Positions 1 to 11,576 of a stretch of 64,000 bases of DNA are shown here, piece by piece. Each line of letters opens with the position of its first letter. Within the stretch, counting starts at the first letter, position 1. The notes under the pieces were generated by a model. It saw nothing but the letters and a program-made list of their open reading frames with translations, searched no databases and had not been told where the DNA came from. The stretch is from Sphagnum magellanicum (lineage: Eukaryota; Streptophyta; Sphagnopsida; Sphagnales; Sphagnaceae): contig CM038911.1 in assembly GCA_021904315.1 (NCBI GenBank), positions 20,557,390 to 20,621,389 of the forward strand, written 5' to 3'. The position numbers and the translations under genes were made by a program.

Positions 1-498
1 AACATCTATCTTGAGGGCAAGACCAATAATAAGCATGGAAATCATCCTACATAAGGGGATGTTCATTCACACCTTCCTCTTTGGCAACATCTTGTGCATG
101 TTGAAGATCTTAGTTGAATTGAACTTATGTTGTTGAATAGCTTGAATTGTCCTCTCAAAGCATATGCTATCCATGGTTTGGGGAGATTGTGAAACCTGTG
201 AACCTTGAAAGGAAGAAGGAATCAATCATTAATAAACAAAGTGATAATTGAAATTAAGTGATGGGAAGTTTGACAACTAACCTTCATTGCTTCCCTTGTG
301 GGGGTTGTCATGCTTTCCTTCATGGTGTCTTGCAAAACAAAGTTGAGAACCTTAAGACAATTCATATAATAAGGTTCCAATATTTAAAAATGAAATGGGA
401 AGAGACTAGAAATTCCAATCCAACTGGAGCTCAATTCAAAGCTCTTATAGACAAACCTAACATCCAAAAAAAAAGAAAAATAAATTGGAGCTCCATTC
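1..498. other. Unannotated AT-rich sequence
   Basis: No reading frame, RNA or repeat boundary could be recognised. The only long open stretch (258-527) has no recognisable motif and runs into the low-complexity array that follows. Confidence 0.4.
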
Positions 499-1750
499 AT
501 GCTCCATCAAACTACTCTTGGCGCTAAGAGTAACTTGGAACTACTTGAAAAAAAAAAAACCAAAAAAAAAACCAAAAAAACCAAAAAAAAAACCAAAAAA
601 CAAATTTCAAACTTGAGCTTGGATTTGTCATGCACCATTGAGCTACTTTTGACGCTGAGAGTAGTTTGGAGGTACTTACCCAAAAAAAAATTAAAAGAAA
701 AAAATAATTTCAAACTTGAACTTGGATTTATCATACGGTGTTGAATTAGTCTTAACATTGAAAGTAGCTTGGAGGTACTTATAGGAAGGAAAATAAAAAA
801 ACCCAAGCTCAAGCTTGGGTCCAATTTCAAACCTGAGCTCAACATATGCTGCTAAGTTATTCTCAACGTCAATAATAGCTTGGCAATAGTTGTAGCAAAA
901 AAAAAAAAGACCCCCTGAGCTTACGTTCAAATCAAATTTGGAAGGTTTAAGATTTAGGGTTTTTTGGTTTTTTTTGCGTTGAGCTTGGGTTCCTCATACA
1001 CTATGAAACTACTTTCGGTGTTGATAGTAGCTTGGTAGTGCTTACAACTAAAAAACAGGAAAAAAAACCCGAGCTCAAACTCGATTCCAAAATGGGACTT
1101 GGGCTTGAGCTCGGGTTCCTTATGTGCCATTGAGCTACTTTCAGCCCTAAGGGTAGCTTAGCAACACTTACAACAAAACAACAGAAAGAAACCCAAGCTC
1201 AATCCTAGGTTTGAAATGGGATGTGAGCTTGAACTTAGTTTCTTCATGTGTTGCCACTACTTTCAACATTGAAAGTAATTTGGTAATGCTTAGAACAAAT
1301 TTTTTAAAAAAAAAAACCCAAACTCAAGCTTGAATTCCTCATGCACCACCAAATTACTCTAAGCCCCAAAAATAACTCAGTAACACCTGTAACAAAAAAA
1401 TAGGAAAAAAACTTGAGCTCAAGCTTGGGTTTGAAATGGGACTTGAACTTGAGTTTGGGTTCTTTATGCATTATTGAACTACTCTTAGTGTCGAAAGTAG
1501 TTCAATAGCACCTTCAACCAAAATAAAATTTAAAAACGCGAGCTCAAGTTCAAATCCCATTTTGAACCCGAGCTTGAGTTTGAATTTCTTATGTGATGAT
1601 AAGATCAAACATGTGCTGCAATAAGAAAAAAAAGAAAAAACAACTCGAGCTCAAGCTCAAGTTCAATTTCAAACCCAAATTTGAGCTTAAGTTTCCTTCA
1701 AAGAAAAATTCAAACCAAATTCAGATTTTTTAAAAGCATCCAAGCCGAGT
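499..1750. repeat. Degenerate tandem array with A-tracts and AGCTC/GAGCT dyads
   Basis: About nine diverged units, roughly 95 to 160 bp apart, follow one another. Each has a core like GAGCTACTTT...AGTAGCTTGGTAGTGCTTACAAC, then an A-tract, then a palindromic stretch around AAGCTCAAGCTTGGGTT. Cores are visible near 524, 640, 742, 850, 1009, 1132, 1255, 1349 and 1473. The weak open frames on the minus strand here only restate the repeat as peptides and are not treated as genes. Confidence 0.7.
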
Positions 1751-4700
1751 TTGAGTTCGAAACTTTTCTATTTTACAACATATTAAAAAAAAACTCACCT
1801 AGTTGTGTATGAATTGCTTGGGGATGGTTTCAGGAACTCTTGAACTTTCCCCCTTCTCTCCTTCATCTTGCATCCACAATTCCACAAAGAGAGTGAAATG
1901 AAAGCTCAAACCTTCTTTTATACTTCAAAACCCTAAAACAATAACTCAAAGCCTCAAGATTCTTATCGAATGTTGGTTGCTTCTAAACTCAATGCTGGTT
2001 TCATCATTCGTTGATTCATTGATTATTAGATTTCACTTTTCCAACCTTTTAGTGAATGAAAACAATGATGATCCCCACATATCAAATTCAATATTATTTG
2101 AAAGTGCTTCCTTCCATGTATTCACAATCTCTTTGAGTTGCAACTTCAAGAACCTCAACTCTAGGGTTCTACTTTCTACTCCTTGATTATTTTGAAATTG
2201 AGGTGCACCACCCATCAAGTTTGAAAGTATATTTAGTTGGCTTCTTTGTCGCATGCATAGGCACAGAGCTTGTCTTCAACACCCCAAGTTTGAGATTTCT
2301 ATGTACCAAAAATTCGAAAAGTTAAACTTATCATAACCAGAATTTTTTTGCCAAACAAGAATCACATACTTCTTTCGTTCCAAAACATTGAAAATTTCTT
2401 AGTAGAGAAAGATTTCACCCGATCTCTTGGTATCCTCATTGTGCATCCTCTAATCTTCTTCTGAACCATTACAGATTTTCTTTGTTTTCCCTTTATGTGT
2501 GTCTAGTTGTGCGTTCGAAGTCTTTTTGTTTACTTGGGAGGTTGCCTACTGCTTAAAGTAGCTCTCTACATCTAGGAAATGGTTATCTAAAAACCTATTC
2601 TTTGCTCTAACTATACTATGAATAGTGACTAGTTAAGGTTTCTATGGGGGTGTCTCCAAATTTTTGTTGTTGTAATGGCCTAATTTTTGGACATAATGAT
2701 GTTTTGTGTAGATGTTATCTTTCTATTCATATCTTTGGTGTCTTCCTTTGATAATCATAGCACTAAATTCAAGAAATGTGTTATCCTACATAAATATTTA
2801 TGCATTAAATTTTGCATTGAACACCTAAATTTTTGCCAACTAGCCCCCCTAATTTATGTTCAAATGTTTTGTCTTTAATGATAACAAACTTTTAGTACTC
2901 TTTCTAAAACTACCATAATCACTCCACTCCTTTTAATGAATACTTCAGTCTAGCCATTGGGGCAATTATAACTGTCAAGGAATTCTACGATTGCTTGTGG
3001 CCCAAGTTTTTCACTTTGTTCTTTCTCAACATTGTTGTTATCGTTGTAAATTTATCGCACTAAGAAGAATATTATGAAATTTTTTTATTCCATTATTTTG
3101 GCTTCATATGTTGAATTTGAATATCTTGTCTTCATCTTACTTTGGTGCCTCGTTTTTTAGGTTTACATTTAATCTACCATTTTTTACTACCCACACACTT
3201 TTGATGATGGTACAACTATCATGTGATCCTTTATGTATGATGACACTTTTATATTGAATAGGAACATAATCATGTCATTATAATCACATTCCTCTTTGCT
3301 ATTCTATTGGATCCCTTTGGTCGACTAGATATTATGCCTTATCCTATTATATATATTTATTATTAGTTTCTGACTATATTTAAATCATTTTTTGAATTCA
3401 TAAATTTTTAATTGATAATGTTTATTCCTTTCATATTCTTATAACATGGCTTCATACAATTAAGGTTTGCTTCACACTAAAAGTCAAGCCCAAAAATACT
3501 TGCAACCAACTTTGAACATTTTTGGGTTGCAAATTGGCCCCAATTTACTAACAATTGCTAGAACATTAACATCAGGATATTAATTAATGTTGAAACATTG
3601 ACCCTAGGGGTTGCAAATTGGCCTCCCAAATTTGATGGTATCCTTTCTTTAGGCTTGGGCCTTATAAAAGGCCATGAAGTTTAATATTTATTAATAATTT
3701 GGGCCAGGTTGAAAAGTTTGTTACTATTTTAGCTTTGACTTTTAATGTGAAGCGCTTGGGGCTTATTTCAACTTTTGCACCAATAGGAATGTTAGATTTG
3801 GGTTGAACATTGGCCTTGATTCCTAGTGTAAAGGGTTCCTAGTAAAAAACCACAATATTATTGGATGTTTATATCAATAGGAAAAAAAGATCTCAATGGA
3901 GCATTTAGCAAGTGTATGTAATTATATAGTCGTAGGTTTTCATTTTCTTACTGTGTGTGTTTATTTCAATATATCTTCAATGTTTTTTTGCCTATTTTAT
4001 AATTAATTATAATCTAATGAATTTCTTGTTTTTCTACATATCAACATATATTTAATCATTACCTACTTTATAGATCAAATCTCTTGGATTGAAATTTGGT
4101 CACAAAGCATCCATGTGTGGCGAATGATAGAATTCGGGGGGGGGGGGGGGGATTAGGGTTCACCTTTCAAAACCATCATTACCATTCATTACTCTTTCAC
4201 TATGTTATTGTTCACATCTAAATTGTGTTCAATTATAAACGCCACCACCAATATGGTCTTCTTGTAAACTCCATTCCCCTTTGTTTAGTTATGCATCTTT
4301 CGACCCATTCTCTTTTTTTGGTTATTATCACTGTGAGGTGACTTTCCATCCCTCTATTCTCGGTATTACAAGGTGACTATGCTTACAAGCACAAATGCTA
4401 CCGGTAAAGGAAAAATGCAAGTGTATTTTTAAATGTTAGATTGCGTTTGTAATTGAAATTAAGTAGCTTGCCTCCTATGCATCATTTACGATTAGAACTG
4501 ATAGATATATTCTTCAAGCTTTCTCACTCCACACCCTAGGACTTTATGTCAAATTGACATTCATTTGAACCAACGTTTAAAGACTCAACACCATGTTCAA
4601 CTTAGCTGCAGACCACTAGTCATTTGGAATATTATTTCTAACGCATAGGCTACTCAAATCCGACTTGCCGTAGCTCATTAATAAGCTAACTACAAGGCAC

Positions 4701-5339
4701 AACTTGCTACCAAATCCTGTAGCTAAACTGGTAATAAGTTATGCTACCAAACTCGAAAAGGTTTATGAAATTTTTTCTAAAGTTCCAACCCCCAACATTA
4801 TCACTGTTCATTTCCATTCCTCCAAAACTATTACAAGATTTTCATTCTACTTTCCTTCCTTTTCCCATTTACTAAGACTAATTATTTTTTTCCTCCTCAA
4901 GAAGCTTGAGGGAACAAGTATTCAAGATTGAATCGAAAATTATGTCCGGGGAAAGAAATAGCTCCTAATGATCCGAGTCCAACTTTTAAAGAGAAGGAGA
5001 AGGGAAGTGAAGGTAGATCCCAAGTTTGGTGGCCAATGGGATGTTCCAAGCTTAGTGGTCAATGGAAGGTTCCATGCTTGGTGGCCAATGGAAGGTGAAA
5101 GAAAAACACATTTTTACTTCTTCTCACTTTCCCCCCAACAAACTTACTTGAACTTTTAATTTTTTCCTTTGACCTTGAGGCTTTACTTTACCATGGTTCT
5201 AGGTCGTTACTCACACCTTTCCTTCCTTTTCTTCAATCTATAAATTACGATTGTGCATCTCGATGTAACAAGTCCTTCACACCTTCATCGTCAATTTGAT
5301 TTTGATTAAAGATCCGATTTTTTTCATTTCCTTGAAATT
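1751..5339. other. Gene-poor AT-rich stretch
   Basis: No frame with a recognisable motif was found. A run of 16 G residues lies at 4136-4151. A short phrase (TTGCAAATTGGCC) recurs near 3530 and 3610. A purine-rich passage at 4970-5100 repeats the words AAGCTTAGTGG/ATGCTTGGTGGCCAATGG a few times. Nothing else could be supported. Confidence 0.4.
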
Positions 5340-5761
5340 ATGGCATTGTGCATGGTCACATCTTACGAGCCCTAAACCGTTCAAGCAAATGAAAAATCGC
5401 CTTCAGAATCATTTTTAGACCTGACATTAACGCAACATCCTCGTGATGAAGAACCTGAACCTCGAGAGGTGTGTGCTCGTCTTGGAATTGAACCCCCTTG
5501 AGCCTGGTACTATTGTATTTCCCCAAACTCTCACACCCTGGTGATCTTGTTGCAAGTTGACCCCGCTTTTGGTGACGAACCTAAGACCGTATATGAAGGT
5601 TGTTATGAAACTGAAGATACTTTTATTTCGCATGGTTTTCAGTTCCCGGCGTTGAACACTATCGTTGGTTGCGTGGTCCGATTCGTCGACTGCTTCCTAA
5701 TAACAAAGCGAACTACTTAATTCGCACCATTCGATGCATTTTAGATATGCTGCAGTTATGA
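5340..5761 (+). pseudogene. Decayed copy 1 of an unrecognised protein of about 140 residues
   Basis: From the ATG at 5340 to the TGA at 5759-5761 the frame reads as a protein with internal stops and at least one frameshift near 5650. It ends in HYRWLRGPIRRLLP, then NYLIRTIRCILDMLQL and a stop. The same protein, in the opposite orientation, lies at 8331-8744. Shared features, in order, are an LD...Q..R.EEP segment, an (L/I)SPN segment, an acidic ED segment, HYRWLRGPI, and YL.RTI..ILD.LQL with the stop at the same place. The stretch is richer in G and C than the DNA around it. I do not recognise the family. It could be a small host gene family or a piece of a transposon polyprotein. Confidence 0.5.
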
Positions 5762-6509
5762 ACTATCATTATGGCATAGCCTAGGATTTTACATGTACTT
5801 GCAGCTCCTTGCTGAGCTTATCCCTATTCTAAATAAATATTTCAGTTGTTATGAAACTTTTGTTGCCATCGACATACTATCACACTATCTACTTAATCGT
5901 TAAATTATTTCGAATTAACCTTATGTTCATATGGCTTGAGGATTATTCTATCTCTATTGAACCTTTCATTAATATCATTTCAACTATTTCAAGAATTTTT
6001 TACATCCTTGCTACTCACTAAATACTAGAACAAGACCAATGTTATGTTGAACACCGCGAATTCTGGTGTCTGCTTCTACCCCCAACCCTCTAGAGATTTC
6101 TCATCCCTAATTACGTAATAGAGTTTTTTAAAATATGGTTACCAACTTTTTGTTGAAGAAAAGAACTAACCTAACACCTTACTCACCAATAACACATTTC
6201 ATAAAAGAAAACAACCCCTCCACACACCAAACGCATTCATCATTCCTTATGAAGTTATTAAGAGCCCTTAATAACCTTACCACACTCAAATAACCTTGAT
6301 GCAACCCTTAACATTTGAGACTACCACACATGGTTGTGTCGGTATGGCTCATAGTCACTTCCTTCACTTTTGCCAAGTTCGGTTGTAAAATAAATATTCT
6401 TATCCTCCTCCTTGCTTCTTTCTTTTCTTCTTTCTTGCATCTATTTTTACCATTATTTGTTATGTCTTCTTGCTTTAGTTGTACCCCTCATTAGAAATAG
6501 ACTTTTTTT
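5762..6509. other. Intergenic stretch
   Basis: AT-rich sequence with no recognised gene or repeat. Confidence 0.35.
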
Positions 6510-7826
6510 GTGGTTCCTTACTCTCCCCTCTTAGAAAATTTGTTGTGTTCACATTGTAGAATGACAACCTTTTATGCTAAGGGGAAACTTGACCTTATAA
6601 TACTAGACAATGATGTTGCAATTTTTCATGTCACTGAAAAATGCTTGTGTGTAACGTTTGGATTCCAACCTAGAATTATGCACATTTCCAAATACAATGC
6701 ATTTTATAACAATAACAATGTTATTACACCCATGTACCAAGTTTCACTTTTGAGTGCCCATAGATTGGGATGGACTCTCTGTGTTGGTGGATTCAAGACT
6801 ATTGGTGAAAACCTCCCCAAAAGCTCTTAAAACATTATCCTCATGTTAGGCACTATTGTCTTTGTTGCCAATGTCTACACCCATGGTGTTCAAGTCAAGG
6901 ACAAATTTGACAATGTCTTTTTAGATCACCAGCCTACACTCATAGACCTTTGTGATGTTTCTAACGAAGATGCAACATTTCCAATCTCTATACATCCCTT
7001 TAACTTTTCACTATTGAATTCAATTATTTATAATGTTCCACTCCAACCCAATCCAAAGGTTGTTATTTTTGGCCCTTCTTTTCTTAGTGTAGTTGATTGC
7101 CTCAAATTAATGCCTTTTGCCCCCCATGCACCTTTGAATTGAAAGAGGCCAACTATGATGCATTCCACATTGAGAATGTTCCTTGCATTCTAACAACATT
7201 TGATGGGGATGTCCTTTTTGAACTCCCACTGATTAATAATCAAGATGGCCATTTGGGCTAGATGCAAAGGATGGACAGAAAGTATGACAATCATTTTTGG
7301 TACAAGGTCATGATAACCAATATCAATAATGATTTCAACTCTACTTTCCACAAGAGAAGGTGTTTGGGTCATCTAGAATGTCAAAACCATCTCTATAATT
7401 ATTTGGTGTTTAATGGAACCCCTAATGAAACTGCTTGGATTCGCAACACTAATCACGACTTAAGCAATGATTATTTTGCACTAGGTTTGCCCTTTTGCAA
7501 AATCTGCAATGTTGTGTCATTGTATGTTAATACAGTGTTGTTCACATGTATTATGTTATGCATAAGTAAGCTAATTTGACTTGAATGGCGATTCACCTTG
7601 AAACCCATGATCATCATGTTGCCGAGGGCAAGTGTAGAAATGTCATGGAACAAGTCAAATTCTTGGTCGAAGAAGAGGTTTCTCATAGCCTATCAGCTAC
7701 CTGGTTCGATATTTCCTTGGCTGCAAGTAAAACTTTTCTTTACTCAACAAAGATGGTGATGGGTGAATTGAACCTTTCAAAGGAGACAGACTACTTCAAA
7801 TGATGGACAAGTGTGAGCCATGGATT
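6510..7826 (+). pseudogene. Mutator-like transposase, N-terminal half (broken)
   Basis: Three open pieces (6510-6830, 6843-7142, 7262-7579) and a frame-shifted continuation (7585-7803) read as one decayed protein. The central piece contains RKYDNHFWYK, then a Cys/His cluster starting CLGHLECQNH, then CKICN. The next frame continues with HLETHDHHVAEGKCRNVMEQ. This layout (conserved aromatic block, WRKY/FLYWCH-like zinc finger, helical linker) is that of the N-terminus of a plant Mutator-like (MULE) transposase family that I recall; no search was run. Stops at 6828 and about 7140 and a frameshift near 7580 make it non-functional. The homology stops near 7826, and the catalytic part resumes at about 10.2-10.5 kb, so about 2.4 kb appears to have been inserted between them. 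No terminal inverted repeats were located. Confidence 0.5.
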
Positions 7827-8330
7827 ATAGCTCAATAATTAGTTAAGCTTTAGTTTCGTAATTTTCCTTAATACTAATGATTTGAATGCTTATAAGCTTT
7901 CAAGTAGTGATTATTAATAGTTGAATCAACTTTTGTGATATTTCTAAGCATATAGTACTTCTTTATTTTAGTTAATGTAGCACTTAATCAGTTAAGCACC
8001 TAGTAAACCTTTTAAAGTACATTATCCTTTTTACATTGTAGAGAAGGGTAAGGGGATGTAGAATTAGATGTGATTTATTGATATATAGGGAATTCAAACC
8101 CATAATAATTAATAGCATTTCGCCATGACAAGGTTAAGTTAGTATGTAAAAGAATCTTCAAACACTAATGATGTACTTGTAAGATTTTTAGGATGTAGTC
8201 CTAATACGTATTTATTTAGTTTCACTTCTATTAGATTTTTAAATAGAATCAAATCAAATTTAAGTATTAACATTTCTGTCTGAGTAGCCTCAGGTGAAAT
8301 TACAACTTTATAACCGACTTAAAGGATAGA
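7827..8330. other. Probable inserted spacer inside the Mutator-like remnant
   Basis: AT-rich DNA with no recognised frame. With 8745-10170 it separates the two halves of the transposase remnant, so it is likely later insertion material. No boundary or target duplication could be seen. Confidence 0.3.
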
Positions 8331-8744
8331 TCACAATTGCAGAAAATCTAGAATGCGACAAATGGTGCGAGCGAGGTACTTGGCTCAGTGCTCCATGGGA
8401 AGGGGGTTGATTGGCCCTCGTAACCAACGATAATGGCCATCACTGGGAACCCACGTTCGACAATGGAGACGGACATCATCATCTTCGCATTGACACTCTT
8501 CAAACCTTTCTGGCGCGGTTCCATGAGTAAGAACGAATTTTAAATAGATTGCTAAAGCATGTGGGTTAGGAGACAATCGACGATCCCATGCCGAACGATC
8601 GACTCAAGTGCGCACCATTCGCTTAAGCGGTTCTTCTTCGCGCAGCCGTTGAGAAACAATCACGTCGAGTGGTGCTTCTTCAAGCTCTTCTTATTCTACT
8701 GGTGTAACTGGAGGATTCAAAGGTGTAGCGACATCATCCACCAT
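8331..8744 (-). pseudogene. Decayed copy 2 of the unrecognised protein of about 140 residues
   Basis: One frame of 138 codons runs from the ATG at 8744 to the TGA at 8331-8333. It is broken only by three point stops (TAA near codon 18, TGA near codon 46, TGA at 8385-8387). It carries LSPNPHALAIYL, an acidic ECQCEDDDV segment, HYRWLRGPINPLP and a C-terminus YLARTICRILDFLQL, all of which align with the plus-strand copy at 5340-5761. The frame has no indels and its base composition is clearly richer in G and C than its neighbours, which suggests it was under coding constraint until recently. The function is unknown. Confidence 0.55.
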
Positions 8745-9639
8745 GACTAGTTCTCACCTGCATCAACAAAAACCAAAAAGGTAGTACAAACAATTGGTAC
8801 TTGCGTTTAGAAGGGGTCAAAGCCTTTTTATTTAAGAAATTAGGGTAAGCGTAAGGTGTGGAAGTGACGGTGGGACCTCATGAAAACTCAAACATCCTAG
8901 ATCTAATGGATTCATCAAACCCTAATTTCGATGGCGGATCTAGAAGTATGTGGGGGGTTTTTTGTGGTGTAAATTTTACTTCCAATTTATTATGTACTAC
9001 ATAATTAACTGGTGCATGGTAAAATAAATAGGTAGGGTATATCAAAAGAGTAAATGGTACAAGGGAATGTTAGTTCAACCATTGAATTAGTTAAGTAAGA
9101 ATTCAAGGACGTTACTAGTTACTACCGATGAACTATCTTAGTAGTTAGTTACTTGAAGTAATTAGGATGAAGAAATAGGATGTGAAGGTCAACGAACAGA
9201 AAGGATAAGGATCAAGCTCAAGAGACCTCATCAAGATATTTAAGATAAAGGAAGGGATGAATCCTCCAATCCCATTAGTCATGAGGATTGTCATCCTATT
9301 TGATTGGAGGATGGAATATTTCTTGTGTCTCATTGGGCCCAAGAATTCTCACCCTAAACTCAATTGGATGGCAATTTATTCTCAATTCTCATTGGCTCTA
9401 GAAGGATGAGGAGTCCATTGATTGGAGCAAAGGATTTCAAAGCTTTCATTGGACAAGGGAAACAAGCTCAAGGAAGGTCATGGAAGTTTACCAAAGGAAA
9501 GGGTATTGTGTGTATGTGGGAAGGAAATAAAGAGGAGGAAGTGTGAAGAAGAATGTTTAGTCCTTATGTGTGGAGAGGTGTTCATGGAAAAGGAGTGTGC
9601 AAGAATCAAACATGGAAGGAAGTTATGTGTAACAAGTAC
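8745..9639. other. Intergenic stretch
   Basis: No recognisable motif. Short open frames at 9364-9546 and 9422-9715 overlap in different registers and run into the duplication that follows, so neither is called. Confidence 0.3.
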
Positions 9640-10015
9640 TTGTAGCAAAGCCTCTGGAATTTTGGTTCAATTAATTGTTCCTCCCAAATCCACCGTTGGA
9701 TTTGTGTTAAAATGAAATGAGTTTTAGTTTGGAAGGTGTAGAAGGTTATCCAAAAATTTCAGCATCATCGGAGTTGTTGTCAGGGAATTACACTGGTTGG
9801 AAGTAGAGGGTGTTGTGGTGGAGTCCATGGAAGGATTTCCATGACAAGGCCTCTGGATTTTTATTTCAATTAATTGTTCCTCTCAATTCCACCATTGGAT
9901 TTGTGTCAAAATTAAATCAGTTTTAGTTTGGAAGGTGTAGAAGGTTTTCCCAAAATTTTAACCTCATCAGAATTGTTGTAAAGGAGCCACACTTGTTGGA
10001 AGTAAAGGGGGTCGA
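9640..10015 (+). repeat. Tandem duplication, period about 199 bp
   Basis: The sequence starting CCTCTGGAATTTTGGTTCAA at 9651 recurs from 9850 with a few differences. Both copies continue through AATTAATTGTTCCTC, TTGGATTTGTGT and GTTTGGAAGGTGTAGAAGGTT. The second copy ends near 10015. It has no coding content. Confidence 0.75.
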
Positions 10016-10169
10016 ATTGTCTGTTTTTTCCTTCAATCTAAGCAAAGTGGTTTCTAGTCCAAAGTTTAACTCTTGATCAAAAAAGAAAAAAAAAAACTAA
10101 AAACTTATGAGATTTTGTACCATGGCTCATTTTTAGATTAACTTTTCAAAAATCCAATGCATGTTAGAT

Positions 10170-11160
10170 TAGGATGTTATGTGTAGATGTTGGACACAAC
10201 ACATTAGATCCTTAGTGAATTTCATTACTTACTTTGAACCGCCTTACGTGTTAGATTACAACTACATAGTAGTTCCACTTCCAACCGGTTTTTTTGTGAG
10301 TGCATATTTTAATGGTGAAGGTGTGCAAGAATTCCTCACAACAAGTTCACAACGCTTTGTTTTCACAATATCCGAAACCTTGTTGCTTCTTATAAATAAC
10401 ATTTGGGTAATAGATGGTATGTTTCTAGTATTCTATATCTCAAGGTCAATAGTGATTATGACTATATCCATGATAGATGTTTTCTAGGATAATAGATTGG
10501 AATGGTATTTTTCTTCAAAATCTTTGTTGATGGAAATGGGAGCAAAGTTGATTTGGTGAAGCAGATGTAGCTTGGTGGTGACCTCCATGCAATTTGGATC
10601 ATGTTTGATCATGTCAAACATGTCTAGGACTAGACAATCCTCATTTGCCATGTGTATGATTTAGTCTATTGTAAAGTGATGATGATTACCATTTGTGACA
10701 TGCAATCTAAAAACAAAAGTTCAATGTGTCTTATGGTGAATGTTGAATAAGGTGATGTTGATGAAGGGTGTTTCCAATTTAAACTTCAAGGGCTTCATGG
10801 CCAATAACACTCAAGCCAATTGGAATGTTGTCCAAATTGTGTACGATAGTGGGGACCTTAGTGAACCTATGGCTGATAAGGAACAAACATGTTACTTCCA
10901 CTATATTCAATTTATGGATAGACACACAAAGTAACAAATCAAGCCAAAGATGCAAGAACAACATAGGACCTTGTGTTATGAATATAAGAATGCCACTTCA
11001 TTGGAGGAGGTACATGCTCACTATGCCGCTATCCATTCTTGGTGGTATTCTTCAAAGGTTGCAGACGTAACTAGGCTTCAAAAGTTGGAAAATTAGTTTA
11101 CTTTTTTGGCATTTTTGTGTCAAACAATGGGGAGGCTTCATGATATATACATGTAATTTT
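10170..11160 (+). pseudogene. Mutator-like transposase, catalytic part (broken)
   Basis: Between 10523 and 11160, several frames joined by frameshifts and stops read as DLVKQM, GGDLHAIWIMFDHVKHV, CHVYDLVYCKVM, NFKGFMANNTQANWN, VYDSGDLSEPM, then YFHYIQFMDRHTK and YEYKNATSLEEVHAHYAAIH. These follow the order of the DDE core of the same plant MULE family as the 6.5-7.8 kb remnant; the assignment is from memory of the family. The MFDHV and the NFKGFMANN...NW stretches are the kind of acidic and flanking blocks expected around the catalytic residues. It is too damaged to be active. The piece at 10179-10487 may belong to the same element or to the insertion before it. Confidence 0.55.
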
Positions 11161-11411
11161 CTCAGCCTTCCATACCCATTTTCCATCCCATCATGTTTTG
11201 ATTGCATGTTTACACAACTCCTTTGATAATGACATTATTAAACATATATTATGTTTTATAGAAATGCATTCCAAAGGAGCTTGTGAACATAGCCACCTAT
11301 AACCTTTTAGAAATAATGCATAATATATGGTTTCAATAATCTAGGAAAAGGGGGGCTTACTTATACACTATAACTTTAGATGATTATGTTTGAGATTTCA
11401 AACAAACAACA

Positions 11412-11576
11412 TTGTATTACCATTTCAAAAAGGGTGGTCCATCAAGTCAGGGGCCTGATAGGAGTGAGCTTCTCCTTTGGAAAACAACCCAATCTAGTGA
11501 CCCAAAGCAACTTAAAGACACAATTGTGAAATATCCATTAGGTTCATCTTTCACAACAGGAATCACGTATATGGAA
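11412..11576 (+). pseudogene. Open remnant interrupted by the family-S solo LTR
   Basis: A short frame (YHFKKGGPSSQG...GSSFTTGITYMEC) stays open up to the exact point where the solo LTR begins at 11577. It may be the C-terminal part of the Mutator-like protein just upstream, since it is on the same strand and a few hundred bases away. The homology is weak. Confidence 0.25.

Noticed and set aside
507-845. Minus-strand frame of 112 codons with repeated YLQ-T-SVKSS peptides
   Set aside because: The peptide repeat only mirrors the DNA tandem array; poly-F/S/L stretches come from A-tracts.
5340-8744. The inverted small-protein copies as long terminal inverted repeats of the Mutator-like element
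   Set aside because: They are similar as proteins but too different as DNA, and they point inward like genes; element ends would be far more alike in sequence.
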